Shown here piece after piece: positions 16,462 to 22,646 of a DNA stretch of 50,472 bases. This stretch comes from JACQFZ01 sp045810625 (GTDB lineage Bacteria; Pseudomonadota; Gammaproteobacteria; Acidiferrobacterales; Sulfurifustaceae), in assembly GCA_045810625.1 (NCBI GenBank), contig JBJMVQ010000058.1, positions 1 through 50,472 of the forward strand. The letters are read 5' to 3'. Both the position numbers and the translations under genes were made by a program. Every line of letters starts with the position of its first letter. Position 1 is the stretch's first letter. The notes beneath the pieces were generated by a model that saw only the letters and a list, made by a program, of their open reading frames with translations, did no database searches and was not told the origin of the DNA.

Positions 16462-16782
16462 ATGTCACAGCTTAGAAGCAGCATTGGGTTGGCGGTTTGT
16501 TTACTGGTTGCCACGCCCCTCATCACGAGTTGCGCAACGTCACCTGAACGCACCACGGGGCAAACGGTAGACGACGCCACCATCACCGCGAAGGTCAAGT
16601 CGCAGCTCATCGCCGACCCGGACGTTTCGGCGCTGAACGTGAACGTGACGACGTTCAAGGGTCAAGTGCAGCTCAGTGGATACGTCGACAACGCCAACCA
16701 ACGCATGCGGGCGGAACAGATCGCCCGCAAGGTGGAGGGCGTGCAGTCCGTATCGAACGATTTGATCGTCAAAGCGAAGTAA
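16462..16782 (+). CDS. BON-domain lipoprotein
   Basis: Predicted lipoprotein of 106 residues. The signal peptide MSQLRSSIGLAVCLLVATPLITSC has a lipobox at ITSC. One BON domain fills the mature part: DDATITAKVKSQLIADPDVSALNVNVTTFKGQVQLSGYVDN, then QRMRAEQIARKVEGVQSVSNDLIV. BON domains (OsmY, DolP/YraP, Kbp) bind phospholipid membranes, and such lipoproteins support outer-membrane integrity. ATG 16462 is preceded by a perfect AGGAGGT at 6 bases. It is first in a run with the DUF883 gene 29 bp later. Confidence 0.92.
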   Translation: MSQLRSSIGLAVCLLVATPLITSCATSPERTTGQTVDDATITAKVKSQLIADPDVSALNVNVTTFKGQVQLSGYVDNANQRMRAEQIARKVEGVQSVSNDLIVKAK

Positions 16783-16811
16783 CCATGCAACACGAGTCCT
16801 AGGAGACGACG

Positions 16812-17096
16812 ATGGCCACGGACAAACCGCCCCAGGCGGTCAGCAGCGCGGAGAAAGCGATCCAGTCGACGACAGATCGGATGTCGAAGGCGACGCATCA
16901 GGCAATCGACACCCTGAGCGAATACGGTACGCGCGCGGAGGAGCGGTTGCGCGAGAGCAGTCGGCTGGCCGGCGAGCGTGCGACCGAGTACGCAGAGGAT
17001 CTGGGCAACTACGTCTCGAAGCGTCCGCTCATGTCGCTTGCGATGGCGCTCGGTGCGGGATTGTTGCTCGGCGCGCTCCTGCGGGGACGCAGTTAA
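16812..17096 (+). CDS. DUF883 (ElaB/YqjD-like) membrane-anchored protein
   Basis: Small protein of 94 residues in the YqjD/ElaB/YgaM family. The N-terminal helix is amphipathic (SSAEKAIQSTTDRMSKATHQAIDTLSEYG), followed by a second charged helix and a C-terminal membrane anchor (LMSLAMALGAGLLLGALLRG). E. coli YqjD and ElaB bind ribosomes and tether them to the inner membrane in stationary phase; the same role is plausible here. A close paralogue lies at 20764 with the shared core HQA(I/V)DTLSEYG. The next gene, yqjE-like, starts 10 bp downstream, giving the E. coli yqjD-yqjE-yqjK order. Confidence 0.9.
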   Translation: MATDKPPQAVSSAEKAIQSTTDRMSKATHQAIDTLSEYGTRAEERLRESSRLAGERATEYAEDLGNYVSKRPLMSLAMALGAGLLLGALLRGRS

Positions 17097-17106
17097 GGGC
17101 ATACGA

Positions 17107-17535
17107 ATGGCGGCGACCGGGGAAACAGCGGCGGCGACGGCGACAGGCGAGCCGCGTGTCGATGGCGGGGCGAGCGTTGTCGGGCTCGCCTCCACACTTT
17201 TTCGTTCCGCGCGTGACATCGTCACGCACACACTCGAGATCGCCGTACTGGAATCGCGTCTCGCCGGCAGCGCGCTCGTATGGATAGTGGGCGTGGGCGT
17301 CGCAGTGCTGTTGCTGCTCGTCTCGACCTGGGGCCTGCTTCTCGCCGCGGGCATACGAGGGCTGATGGACCTCGGCCTGTCCGTGGGCGCTTCCCTGCTC
17401 CTCGGCGCCCTGGTAAATCTGGCGGTCGCGGTACTGCTCGTACTGTGGGTGCTGCGACTCGCGCGGCGCATGACGTTCGCGGCGACACGACGCATGCTGG
17501 CAAAACTGAGAACCGATGCGGGGTCGAACGCGTGA
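17107..17535 (+). CDS. YqjE-like membrane protein
   Basis: Inner-membrane protein of 142 residues of the YqjE/phage-holin-3_6 (PF07332-type) family. A disordered N-terminus leads to an amphipathic helix (SLASTLFRSARDIVTHTLEIAVLES-like) and two long membrane segments (about 55-80 and 85-115). Despite the holin label it is not a phage gene: its position between DUF883 and YqjK-like genes matches the chromosomal yqj operon. ATG 17107 follows the DUF883 stop by 10 bp. Its function in E. coli is unknown. Confidence 0.85.
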   Translation: MAATGETAAATATGEPRVDGGASVVGLASTLFRSARDIVTHTLEIAVLESRLAGSALVWIVGVGVAVLLLLVSTWGLLLAAGIRGLMDLGLSVGASLLLGALVNLAVAVLLVLWVLRLARRMTFAATRRMLAKLRTDAGSNA

Positions 17536-17867
17536 AACTGAGCGCACAGATAGATCAAAAAGAACGCCAAGCCGAACAGGCTCGGCTGGCGCTGCACGAA
17601 ACAACGGTCGAGCTCCGGCGTGCGGTACGCGCTCGTCTCGCCTCCCGCACCGCGATGGCGCTTGGTTTCGCGGGCGGCTGGCTGCTCGGCTGGGGCACGC
17701 GTCGCCGTGTGCGACGCAAGCGGCAACCGGCACGCGTGACCGCGAGCGACAAAACGCGTCGCGGCATGCCGCAGAACTGGTTCCGTAGCTATTTCGTTTG
17801 GCCCTTCCTGCTCGCCACCGCGCGCGATTTTGTGGTCGCGCGGCGGCCGAGCCGCAGGGAGGCATAG
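17532..17867 (+). CDS. YqjK-like protein
   Basis: Protein of 111 residues starting at GTG 17532, which overlaps the previous stop as GTGA. The N-terminal half is a charged helix (LSAQIDQKERQAEQARLALHE and onward), followed by a short hydrophobic segment (AMALGFAGGWLLGWG) and a basic tail. Position and layout fit YqjK of the yqjDEK operon, though sequence identity to it cannot be judged here. It is the third coupled gene of this operon; the stop is followed by the Ser/Gly-rich lipoprotein gene 30 bp later. Its function is unknown. Confidence 0.75.
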   Translation: MKLSAQIDQKERQAEQARLALHETTVELRRAVRARLASRTAMALGFAGGWLLGWGTRRRVRRKRQPARVTASDKTRRGMPQNWFRSYFVWPFLLATARDFVVARRPSRREA

Positions 17868-17897
17868 GGGCATTTCAACCGTAGATAAGGAGTCGTT

Positions 17898-18137
17898 ATG
17901 CGTAAACATTCAACCTGGACCGCAGTAGTTCTCGCAACCTTGATGGGCCTGAGCGTCGCAGCCTGCCAGCGCGAAGGCGGCTCGAGCGGCTCTTCCGGCA
18001 CCAGCGGTAGCGCGACCAGTCCGTCGTCGCCGGGCAGCAGCGGCGGAACGTCGGGTAGCAGTGGCGGTGGGACCCCCGGCGGCAGCAGCGGCTCGAGCAG
18101 CGGCAGCAGCAGTGGCGGTAGCAGCGGCAGCCGCTGA
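17898..18137 (+). CDS. Ser/Gly-rich small lipoprotein
   Basis: Predicted lipoprotein of 79 residues. Signal peptide MRKHSTWTAVVLATLMGLSVAAC with lipobox VAAC is followed by a mature chain made almost entirely of Ser, Gly, Thr and Pro (SSGSSGTSGSATSPSS and onward). Such a chain is expected to be disordered. ATAAGGAG precedes ATG 17898. The low-complexity tail resembles those of the two EF-hand proteins at 27025 and 27481, which suggests a shared envelope-exposed linker type. A very stable hairpin follows the stop. No function can be named. Confidence 0.8.
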   Translation: MRKHSTWTAVVLATLMGLSVAACQREGGSSGSSGTSGSATSPSSPGSSGGTSGSSGGGTPGGSSGSSSGSSSGGSSGSR

Positions 18138-18153
18138 CACGCAAACTCCAACC

Positions 18154-18185
18154 GCGCGGCGCGCGGCAACCACCGCGCGCCGCGC
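18154..18185 (+). terminator. Strong GC hairpin
   Basis: Perfect 13-bp stem (18154-18166 with 18173-18185, arm GCGCGGCGCGCGG) and a 6-base loop, 16 bp after the Ser/Gly lipoprotein stop. No T-run follows. It probably ends or stabilises the BON-DUF883-yqjEK-lipoprotein transcript. Confidence 0.6.
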
Positions 18186-18238
18186 CGCCGTTCTCGACAG
18201 ACGCGCGTCGGAAAAACGCAGGCTTGGTCTTGTTTCGG

Positions 18239-18271
18239 AATCGGCCGGCGGTTTTTCACCGCCTGCCGATT
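18239..18271 (+). terminator. Second hairpin upstream of DUF1328 gene
   Basis: 14-bp stem with one mismatch (18239-18252 with 18258-18271) around TTTTC. It lies 42 bp before the DUF1328 start, so it may insulate that gene or act in its leader. Confidence 0.5.
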
Positions 18272-18312
18272 GAACTGGCGTTCACTGGCGGCGCAACCGC
18301 CGGGAGGTAGTC

Positions 18313-18477
18313 ATGTTGTCGTGGGCAGTTACATTTCTCGTTATCGCCATCATCGCGGCGCTTCTCGGCTTCACCGGCATCGCCGGTACTGCCGCCGGCA
18401 TCGCTCAGGTGCTGTTCTTTATCTTCCTGGTGCTGTTCGTCGTATTTTTGGTAGTGGGACGGCGACCGCCTGTTTAG
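18313..18477 (+). CDS. DUF1328 small membrane protein (YtjA-like)
   Basis: Membrane protein of 54 residues: MLSWAVTFLVIAIIAALLGF, then GIAGTAAGIAQVLFFIFLVLFVVFLVVG and a short basic end. Two membrane helices joined by a Gly/Ala turn and the TGIAGTAAGIA motif are typical of the DUF1328/YtjA family, often induced in stress and stationary phase. GGGAGG lies 6 bases before ATG 18313. It is surrounded by other small stress proteins. The function of the family is unknown. Confidence 0.9.
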   Translation: MLSWAVTFLVIAIIAALLGFTGIAGTAAGIAQVLFFIFLVLFVVFLVVGRRPPV

Positions 18478-18500
18478 CGATGAGCGAAAAGTAAGATCAG

Positions 18501-18530
18501 ATCGTGATCAAGATCGTATCGTGATCAAGA
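18501..18530 (+). repeat. Tandem ATCGTGATCAAGA before CsbD gene
   Basis: Two exact copies of ATCGTGATCAAGA at 18501-18513 and 18518-18530, 17 bp apart, each holding the palindrome TGATCA. They lie 28 bp before the CsbD start in a 80-bp gap and could be an operator. No known protein can be matched. Confidence 0.5.
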
Positions 18531-18557
18531 GCCGGAGCGCTCTTCAGGAGGTCCGTT

Positions 18558-18755
18558 ATGGATTGGAATCAGATCGAAGGCAACTGGACGCAGTTCAAGG
18601 GCAAGATCAAAGCAAAATGGGGCGACCTCACGGACGACGACCTCGACTTGATCAACGGACGCCGCGAGGAATTGCTCGGCAAGATTCAGAAAGCGTACGG
18701 CGTCGGTAAGGACGAAGCGGAACGCCAGGTCCGCGACTTCGAAGGTTCGCTGTAA
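18558..18755 (+). CDS. CsbD family stress protein (YjbJ-like)
   Basis: Hydrophilic protein of 65 residues with the complete CsbD pattern: MDWNQIEGNWTQFKGKIKAKWG, then LTDDDLDLINGRREELLGKIQ and KDEAERQVRDFE. CsbD/YjbJ proteins are abundant, general-stress (sigma-B or RpoS) proteins of unknown mechanism in the cytoplasm. The ribosome binding site AGGAGGT stands 6 bases before ATG 18558. Confidence 0.95.
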   Translation: MDWNQIEGNWTQFKGKIKAKWGDLTDDDLDLINGRREELLGKIQKAYGVGKDEAERQVRDFEGSL

Positions 18756-19021
18756 GTCGTTCGTTGCGTGCTCCATCGGCGCGCGACGAACACAAACGAA
18801 GTATCGCCACTGGGGCCGCGACTGCGGCCCTTGTGGTTTCAAAAACGCCGCTTCGACTTTACGCAGAAACCCTGACGGGCTCTGGTACAAGTCCCGATTC
18901 CGCGTCTCCAACCCAACTCGTAAAGTCCGCCTCGCCAGGCGGCGCGGGAAAGCCGCGCCGCGGGGCGGTTCGAGAAAACGGGGCGAGAAAACGCTCCGTC
19001 TTTCTCGGTGGAGGAGAAACA

Positions 19022-19228
19022 GTGGAAACCGGCGTTGTGAAGTGGTTCAGCGAGAGCCGCGGGTACGGCTTTATTGCTCCGCACACGGGGGGCGATGACG
19101 TGTTCGCGCACTACTCGGCGATCGAGATGGACGGCTACAAAACCCTACGCGAGGGACAACAGGTCGTGTTCCTTCGCGCGGAAGGCCCGAAAGGGCCCGA
19201 GGCATCGCGAATACGGGCGATTGGCTGA
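19022..19228 (+). CDS. Cold-shock domain protein
   Basis: Small single-stranded nucleic-acid-binding protein of 68 residues with the CSD fold: GVVKWFSESRGYGFIAP carries RNP1 (KGYGFI-like, here RGYGFI) and DDVFAHYSAI carries RNP2 (VFAHY in place of VFVHF). The C-terminal half (EGQQVVFLRAEGPKGPEASRIRAI) matches CspA-type proteins. The start is GTG 19022, with GGAGG 7 bases upstream. The 266-bp leader region upstream, GC-rich and with several inverted repeats, may form the structured 5' UTR usual for csp genes. It is followed by two PilZ genes at short distance. Confidence 0.9.
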   Translation: METGVVKWFSESRGYGFIAPHTGGDDVFAHYSAIEMDGYKTLREGQQVVFLRAEGPKGPEASRIRAIG

Positions 19229-19255
19229 CAGAAGCGCTACTCGAAGGATTGCAGA

Positions 19256-19651
19256 ATGGGTATGGAGCATCGCTGCGGCACCCGGCGCAGTATTGACGCT
19301 GGTGTGATCGTCGATTGCCGGCCTGCCGGGTTGATTCGTGGGCGCGTACAGAACATCAGCGTCGGCGGCCTGTACGTGAAGATGCGCCCGGTCGGAGGCA
19401 TCACCAATGACCGCGTGTACATCGTGTTCATCCGCCGTGATCGGGGCGTCACGCGCGTCTATCGGATACCGGCGGTGATCATCCGGTGGACCCGCGAAGG
19501 CGCCGGACTGATGTTCAGCGAGCTGACCTCGAATTCGTTCTATGCACTACTCGCCATTCTGCTCGCCGAAGAGCGCCGTATGGCGGGGAAGGCTTCAAAC
19601 CGTCCCGGACCGCCGAGCCGCAAACCCGGCGGATCGTGGTTCAAGAAATGA
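19256..19651 (+). CDS. PilZ-domain protein
   Basis: Single-domain PilZ protein of 131 residues, a likely c-di-GMP receptor. The two binding motifs are visible: RxxxR (RCGTR, about 6-10) and N-x-S-x-x-G (NISVGG, about 33-38). The following beta-strands (LYVKMRPVG; RVYIVFIRRDRG; RIPAVIIRWTREGAGLMF) fit the fold, and a basic tail ends the chain. It lies 27 bp after the cold-shock gene and 13 bp before a second PilZ gene, so all three may be one transcript. Confidence 0.85.
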   Translation: MGMEHRCGTRRSIDAGVIVDCRPAGLIRGRVQNISVGGLYVKMRPVGGITNDRVYIVFIRRDRGVTRVYRIPAVIIRWTREGAGLMFSELTSNSFYALLAILLAEERRMAGKASNRPGPPSRKPGGSWFKK

Positions 19652-19664
19652 AACGGAGGTATCG

Positions 19665-20000
19665 ATGGAATTGCAGAAGAACGCCGACCACCGCTGGAGC
19701 GCGCGCCAGCCCTTGAAACTCCCCGTCAAGCTTTATGTCGGCAGCGAGCCCGTGGGTCAGGGTCGTACTCACAACGTGGGAATTGGCGGTATGTTCGTCG
19801 AGCTGACTTCGGTGAAAGCGGAGCTGCGCACGGACGCCCGTCTGTCCGTCGCGTTCAGCGTCACGGCTAAGGGCAATACCTCGCACCACCGCCTGCCAGC
19901 AACCGTCATCTGGTCCGCCGACAAAGGCGCCGGACTGATGTTCACCGATTTCAACGTCGACACCGTGCACACGCTGCGGGAAATTCTTTACCCGCAATAA
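19665..20000 (+). CDS. PilZ-domain protein, altered N-x-S-x-x-G motif
   Basis: Second PilZ protein, 111 residues. RxxxR is present (RWSAR, about 10-14), but the second motif reads NVGIGG, with Gly where Ser is expected. Affinity for c-di-GMP may be changed or lost. The ending SADKGAGLMFTDFNVDTVHTLREIL parallels TREGAGLMFSELTSNSFYALLAIL of the upstream gene, which indicates a tandem duplication. ATG 19665 follows CGGAGG at 6 bases and is chosen over 19542, which lies inside the previous gene. Confidence 0.85.
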   Translation: MELQKNADHRWSARQPLKLPVKLYVGSEPVGQGRTHNVGIGGMFVELTSVKAELRTDARLSVAFSVTAKGNTSHHRLPATVIWSADKGAGLMFTDFNVDTVHTLREILYPQ

Positions 20001-20005
20001 CAAAA

Positions 20006-20020
20006 CCCGCTCAGGCGGGG
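20006..20020 (-). terminator. Terminator overlapping a stop codon
   Basis: Stem CCCGC/GCGGG with the loop TCAG. On the minus strand the hairpin is followed by TTTTG, so it ends transcription of the gene at 20011, whose TGA stop lies in the loop. It also sits just after the convergent PilZ stop. Confidence 0.6.
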
Positions 20021-20385
20021 CACTTCATCTGAAACAGAAGCGCGCCGAGCGAGGCCACCGCTGCAAACGCTGCGACGGCCAGGCACGCCGCCGCCACCGC
20101 TAGACGGCGGCGTGCGTTAGAGGCTTCGCCCGTGTAGCGCTCTTGGACGACACGCAGCACGCGCAGCGTCTGCAACAGTGCCAGCACGATCAGGATCAGC
20201 GCCGCCACGGTCAGTGCGAGCAGCAGGAAGACGGTAACCGGCGCGCCGAAAAAATCGACCTCCTCGAACGGAGGCGTGCAACCGACCGTGACCACGCCGT
20301 AAGCGATGACCGAATAGCCAGCCGCAATGACCGGCGCGGCCCATACAAATCGCGACAATGAATTCCCTCTGAACGTTCCGGACAT
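20011..20385 (-). CDS. Unknown membrane protein
   Basis: Unrecognised 124-residue protein with three predicted membrane helices (about 12-33, 48-72, 93-115), a short Cys-containing loop after the first (GCTPPFEEVDFFG) and a C-terminal MKCPA. The two Cys residues would be on the same side of the membrane and could pair. A weak A-rich sequence precedes ATG 20385. It is the only minus-strand gene inside the envelope island. The three-helix hydropathy pattern and the terminator at its end support a real gene. Confidence 0.6.
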   Translation of the reverse strand: MSGTFRGNSLSRFVWAAPVIAAGYSVIAYGVVTVGCTPPFEEVDFFGAPVTVFLLLALTVAALILIVLALLQTLRVLRVVQERYTGEASNARRRLAVAAACLAVAAFAAVASLGALLFQMKCPA

Positions 20386-20511
20386 TCTGTTTTTGCGCGC
20401 GCGCCGAATAATACGCAGGGACTAATCCGGATTCCTTGGCGCTTGGCTACGCGGCATCCTGCGACTATACGCGAGGAGGCCGAACGTTGCATTGGATGCG
20501 GCCGTTATTCA

Positions 20512-20529
20512 CGTCGTCGGACGACGACG
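20512..20529 (+). promoter_or_regulatory. Weak GlrR-like palindrome (CGTC-N10-GACG)
   Basis: CGTC-N10-GACG palindrome starting 65 bp before the perfect GlrR site at 20577. Each half differs from TGTC/GACA at one base. The near-equal spacing to the 67 bp seen elsewhere hints at a second, weaker site. Confidence 0.3.
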
Positions 20530-20576
20530 GAACATCCGGGCGGATTTCAAGCGCTTAGCAGCAACGGCGAGCCGAC

Positions 20577-20594
20577 TGTCACGTCCTACCGACA
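20577..20594 (+). promoter_or_regulatory. Predicted GlrR site (TGTC-N10-GACA)
   Basis: Perfect TGTC-N10-GACA ending 42 bp before the GG of the predicted sigma-54 promoter at 20635. The rest of the 378-bp gap (20386-20763) holds no ORF with a convincing start. Confidence 0.55.
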
Positions 20595-20634
20595 TCGGGC
20601 GCGTCGAACGCCTGCGAGCGAGCGGCTATCGATG

Positions 20635-20650
20635 CGGTACGGCAATTGCT
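20635..20650 (+). promoter_or_regulatory. Predicted sigma-54 promoter of DUF883-BON operon
   Basis: CGGTACGGCAATTGCT: GG at 20636-20637, ten bases, GC at 20648-20649, perfect TTGCT -12 element and GGTACG close to GGCACG at -24. The expected start of transcription is near 20661, leaving a leader of about 100 bases before ATG 20764. Confidence 0.55.
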
Positions 20651-20763
20651 AAGCGTGCATTAGACGCGAGCATGTGAACACTTGTTCTCGACTGAAAGTA
20701 TCCGTTGCCGCTCCTGGGCGGCGACGCATCGTAATGAAGTAGCGGTAACGGAAAGGAGGTCCC

Positions 20764-21075
20764 ATGCAAATGGAGCAGGCACATACGGCGGTGGACAACG
20801 CGGAGCAAGCGTTACAGTCGGCGACGGAACGACTGGCGCGCGCCGCACACCAGGCAGTCGACACATTGAGCGAGTACGGCGGTCGCGCCGAAGATCGACT
20901 GCGGTCGACGACGCAGGTGGCCGGCGACCGATCGCGCGAAATCATGGACCAGGTGCGTGAATACGTGCTGGAGCATCCGGTCGCCGCGATCGGCATCGCC
21001 GCCGGCGTGGGCTTCGTCCTCGGGATGCTCGTGCGTCCCAGCGGCGCGGACGAGTCGATCGAAGCGTCGCAATGA
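20764..21075 (+). CDS. DUF883 (ElaB/YqjD-like) protein, paralogue
   Basis: 103-residue protein of the same family as the gene at 16812. The two share the layout and the core HQAVDTLSEYGGRAEDRL, followed by a C-terminal membrane anchor (VAAIGIAAGVGFVLGMLV) and a short hydrophilic tail absent from the first copy. A probable ribosome tether or inner-membrane anchor protein. AAGGAGGT precedes ATG 20764. It is first in a four-gene operon (BON, small lipoprotein, membrane protein) behind a predicted sigma-54 promoter, unlike its paralogue. Confidence 0.9.
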   Translation: MQMEQAHTAVDNAEQALQSATERLARAAHQAVDTLSEYGGRAEDRLRSTTQVAGDRSREIMDQVREYVLEHPVAAIGIAAGVGFVLGMLVRPSGADESIEASQ

Positions 21076-21464
21076 AAGTCCCCGTGTACCTCGGCGGGGT
21101 CGCGGCACTAACGCTGGTTGCCGCGTACGGCTCGACCAACGTTGCGCGCACGATCGGTGAGGACGCCGTCGCGCGCGATACATCACGCGCGGTCGGCACG
21201 CTCAACCTCGACAGCCTGCGCGCGGCGCGGATCGCCGCCGCCCTCGAGGCGGACGCTTCGACTCGCGGCGCTGACATTCACGTCACGTTCACACAAGGAC
21301 GGGTGCGCCTGAGCGGTTTCGTTGACCGTGCCGCCGCGAGACTGCGCGCTGCCGAGCTCACGCAGCGCGCGGAAGGTGTTATCGACGTCGAGAACCGCTT
21401 GATCCTGCCGTATCGCCCGAGTGCAGCTACGGACGCAATCGTAAACGCCCGCGTTCTTCTCTGA
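21072..21464 (+). CDS. BON-domain exported protein
   Basis: 130-residue protein with an N-terminal signal or anchor segment (MKVPVYLGGVAALTLVAAYG) and one BON domain: SLRAARIAAALEADASTRGADIHVTFTQGRVRLSGFVD, then AAARLRAAELTQRAEGVIDVENRL. It lacks the lipobox of the BON protein at 16462. The start overlaps the DUF883 stop as ATGA, so the two are translationally coupled. It probably binds lipid or peptidoglycan on the periplasmic side. Confidence 0.85.
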   Translation: MKVPVYLGGVAALTLVAAYGSTNVARTIGEDAVARDTSRAVGTLNLDSLRAARIAAALEADASTRGADIHVTFTQGRVRLSGFVDRAAARLRAAELTQRAEGVIDVENRLILPYRPSAATDAIVNARVLL

Positions 21465-21484
21465 ACCAACCCACGGAGATCGTC

Positions 21485-21658
21485 ATGGTCCGCAAAGTTC
21501 TTTTTGTATTGGTTATTGCGCTCGTCGGACTCGTCAACGGCTGCGAACGGGAGGGACCGGCCGAGCGCGCCGGCAAAAGTGTGGATCGGGCGGCCGATCG
21601 CACCGGTGATTCCCTCGAACGCGCCGGCGACCGCGCCCAAGACCGACTGAACCGTTGA
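21485..21658 (+). CDS. Small lipoprotein with charged 11-mer-like repeats
   Basis: 57-residue predicted lipoprotein. Signal peptide MVRKVLFVLVIALVGLVNGC has its lipobox at VNGC. The mature part is a strongly charged helix with repeated AG-x-x-x-DRA-type units (AGKSVDRAADRTGDSLERAG and onward). The size and style recall entericidin-like lipoproteins, but no sure match can be claimed. ACGGAG lies about 6 bases before ATG 21485, 20 bp after the BON gene. It belongs to the predicted sigma-54 operon. Confidence 0.75.
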   Translation: MVRKVLFVLVIALVGLVNGCEREGPAERAGKSVDRAADRTGDSLERAGDRAQDRLNR

Positions 21659-21707
21659 CGCAAAACGATTAATCGCTTCGGGAGGTGACACCACGAAGGA
21701 GACAGAT

Positions 21708-22571
21708 ATGGCTACTGTGATGGAAGTACAGACGGCAGAAACGCGAACCACGCGCCGGCCGTATTTTTCGGCGATACGCTGGGGTGCGATCATTGCCGGC
21801 GTCGTCAGCGGCTCGGCGAGCTACCTCCTCCTCGCGCTGCTTGGAGTCGCCGTCGGTCTGACGGCGGTCGAGCCTGCCTCCGCGGAACCACTCGGGCGCG
21901 TCCCGCTCGCCACCGGCATCTGGACCGGCATCAGCATGCTCGTCGGGGCCTTTATCGGTGGATACGTTGCCGGTCACATGAGTGGCTTGCAACGCAGCAT
22001 GGACGGAATGCTGCATGGCTTCGTGTCCTGGGGCGCCACCACCCTCCTCTACGCCGTGTTAACGACGACCGCGATCGGTGCCTTACTCGGCGGAACGTTT
22101 CGAATCATCAATCAAGGCATACAGACAGTCGGGACCGCTGCCGGGAGCGCGGCGCAGGGCGCGAGTCAGGGCGGCGGCCAGAGCATGCTCGACCAGATGT
22201 CGACAATGATGGGCGTCCAAGTGAACGCACAATCGCTTCAATCCGTCCAACAGGCGCTACGCGCCGGCGATCGCGACTCGGCGGTGAATATCATGGTGAA
22301 TGAAATGGGCATGGACCCCGACCGAGCCAGCCAAGTGGCCGACAAAATGTCCGCCCTACTCTCACCGCAGGGGCAACAGAATGCGCGCGAGACGGTGAAG
22401 CAAACGGCGAGCCAGGCGACGGACGTGCTCGCCACGACCTCGTGGTGGCTCTTCATCGGGCTGCTTCTTTCGCTAGCGCTCGGCATCGCGGGGGGCGCCA
22501 CCGGCGTGCGCGCGAGCGCCAACCGGCTGGCCGGCGATCACACCGCGGAGCGCCACCCGCGCATATCGTGA
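21708..22571 (+). CDS. Unknown polytopic membrane protein
   Basis: 287-residue inner-membrane protein. Hydrophobic segments are at about 25-47, 70-92, 104-128 and 243-265. The first region shows repeated Gly patterns (WGAIIAGVVSGSASYLL; GIWTGISMLVGAFIGGYVAGHMSG) of the YrzE-like/DUF type found with DUF883 and BON genes. The central loop (about 145-235) is Gln/Ser/Met-rich and hydrophilic (AAQGASQGGGQSMLDQM and onward). It closes the predicted sigma-54 operon; GGGAGG precedes the start by some distance, with GAAGGAG nearer. No known function. Confidence 0.8.
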   Translation: MATVMEVQTAETRTTRRPYFSAIRWGAIIAGVVSGSASYLLLALLGVAVGLTAVEPASAEPLGRVPLATGIWTGISMLVGAFIGGYVAGHMSGLQRSMDGMLHGFVSWGATTLLYAVLTTTAIGALLGGTFRIINQGIQTVGTAAGSAAQGASQGGGQSMLDQMSTMMGVQVNAQSLQSVQQALRAGDRDSAVNIMVNEMGMDPDRASQVADKMSALLSPQGQQNARETVKQTASQATDVLATTSWWLFIGLLLSLALGIAGGATGVRASANRLAGDHTAERHPRIS

Positions 22572-22586
22572 GGCTTGATGGAAAAT

Positions 22587-22616
22587 TCGGCGGATGCACG
22601 GCGCTGCATCCGCCGA
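22587..22616 (-). terminator. Bidirectional terminator
   Basis: Perfect 12-bp stem (22587-22598 with 22605-22616, arm TCGGCGGATGCA). On the minus strand it is followed by ATTTTCC, so it best serves the acyltransferase/glr transcript. It also stands 15 bp after the plus-strand membrane protein stop. Confidence 0.75.
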
Positions 22617-22646
22617 GCTTGCGAACCGCAGTGCACGATTAACTCG

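Noticed and set aside
17107..17535. Holin-like gene as a sign of a prophage
   Set aside because: It is a YqjE-type protein inside a yqjDEK-like chromosomal operon, and no other phage gene is in the window.
18834..18848. TGGTTTCAAAAACGC upstream of the cold-shock gene as a sigma-54 promoter
   Set aside because: GG-N10-GC spacing is right, but the -12 element is ACGC in place of TTGC and no TGTC-N10-GACA lies upstream.
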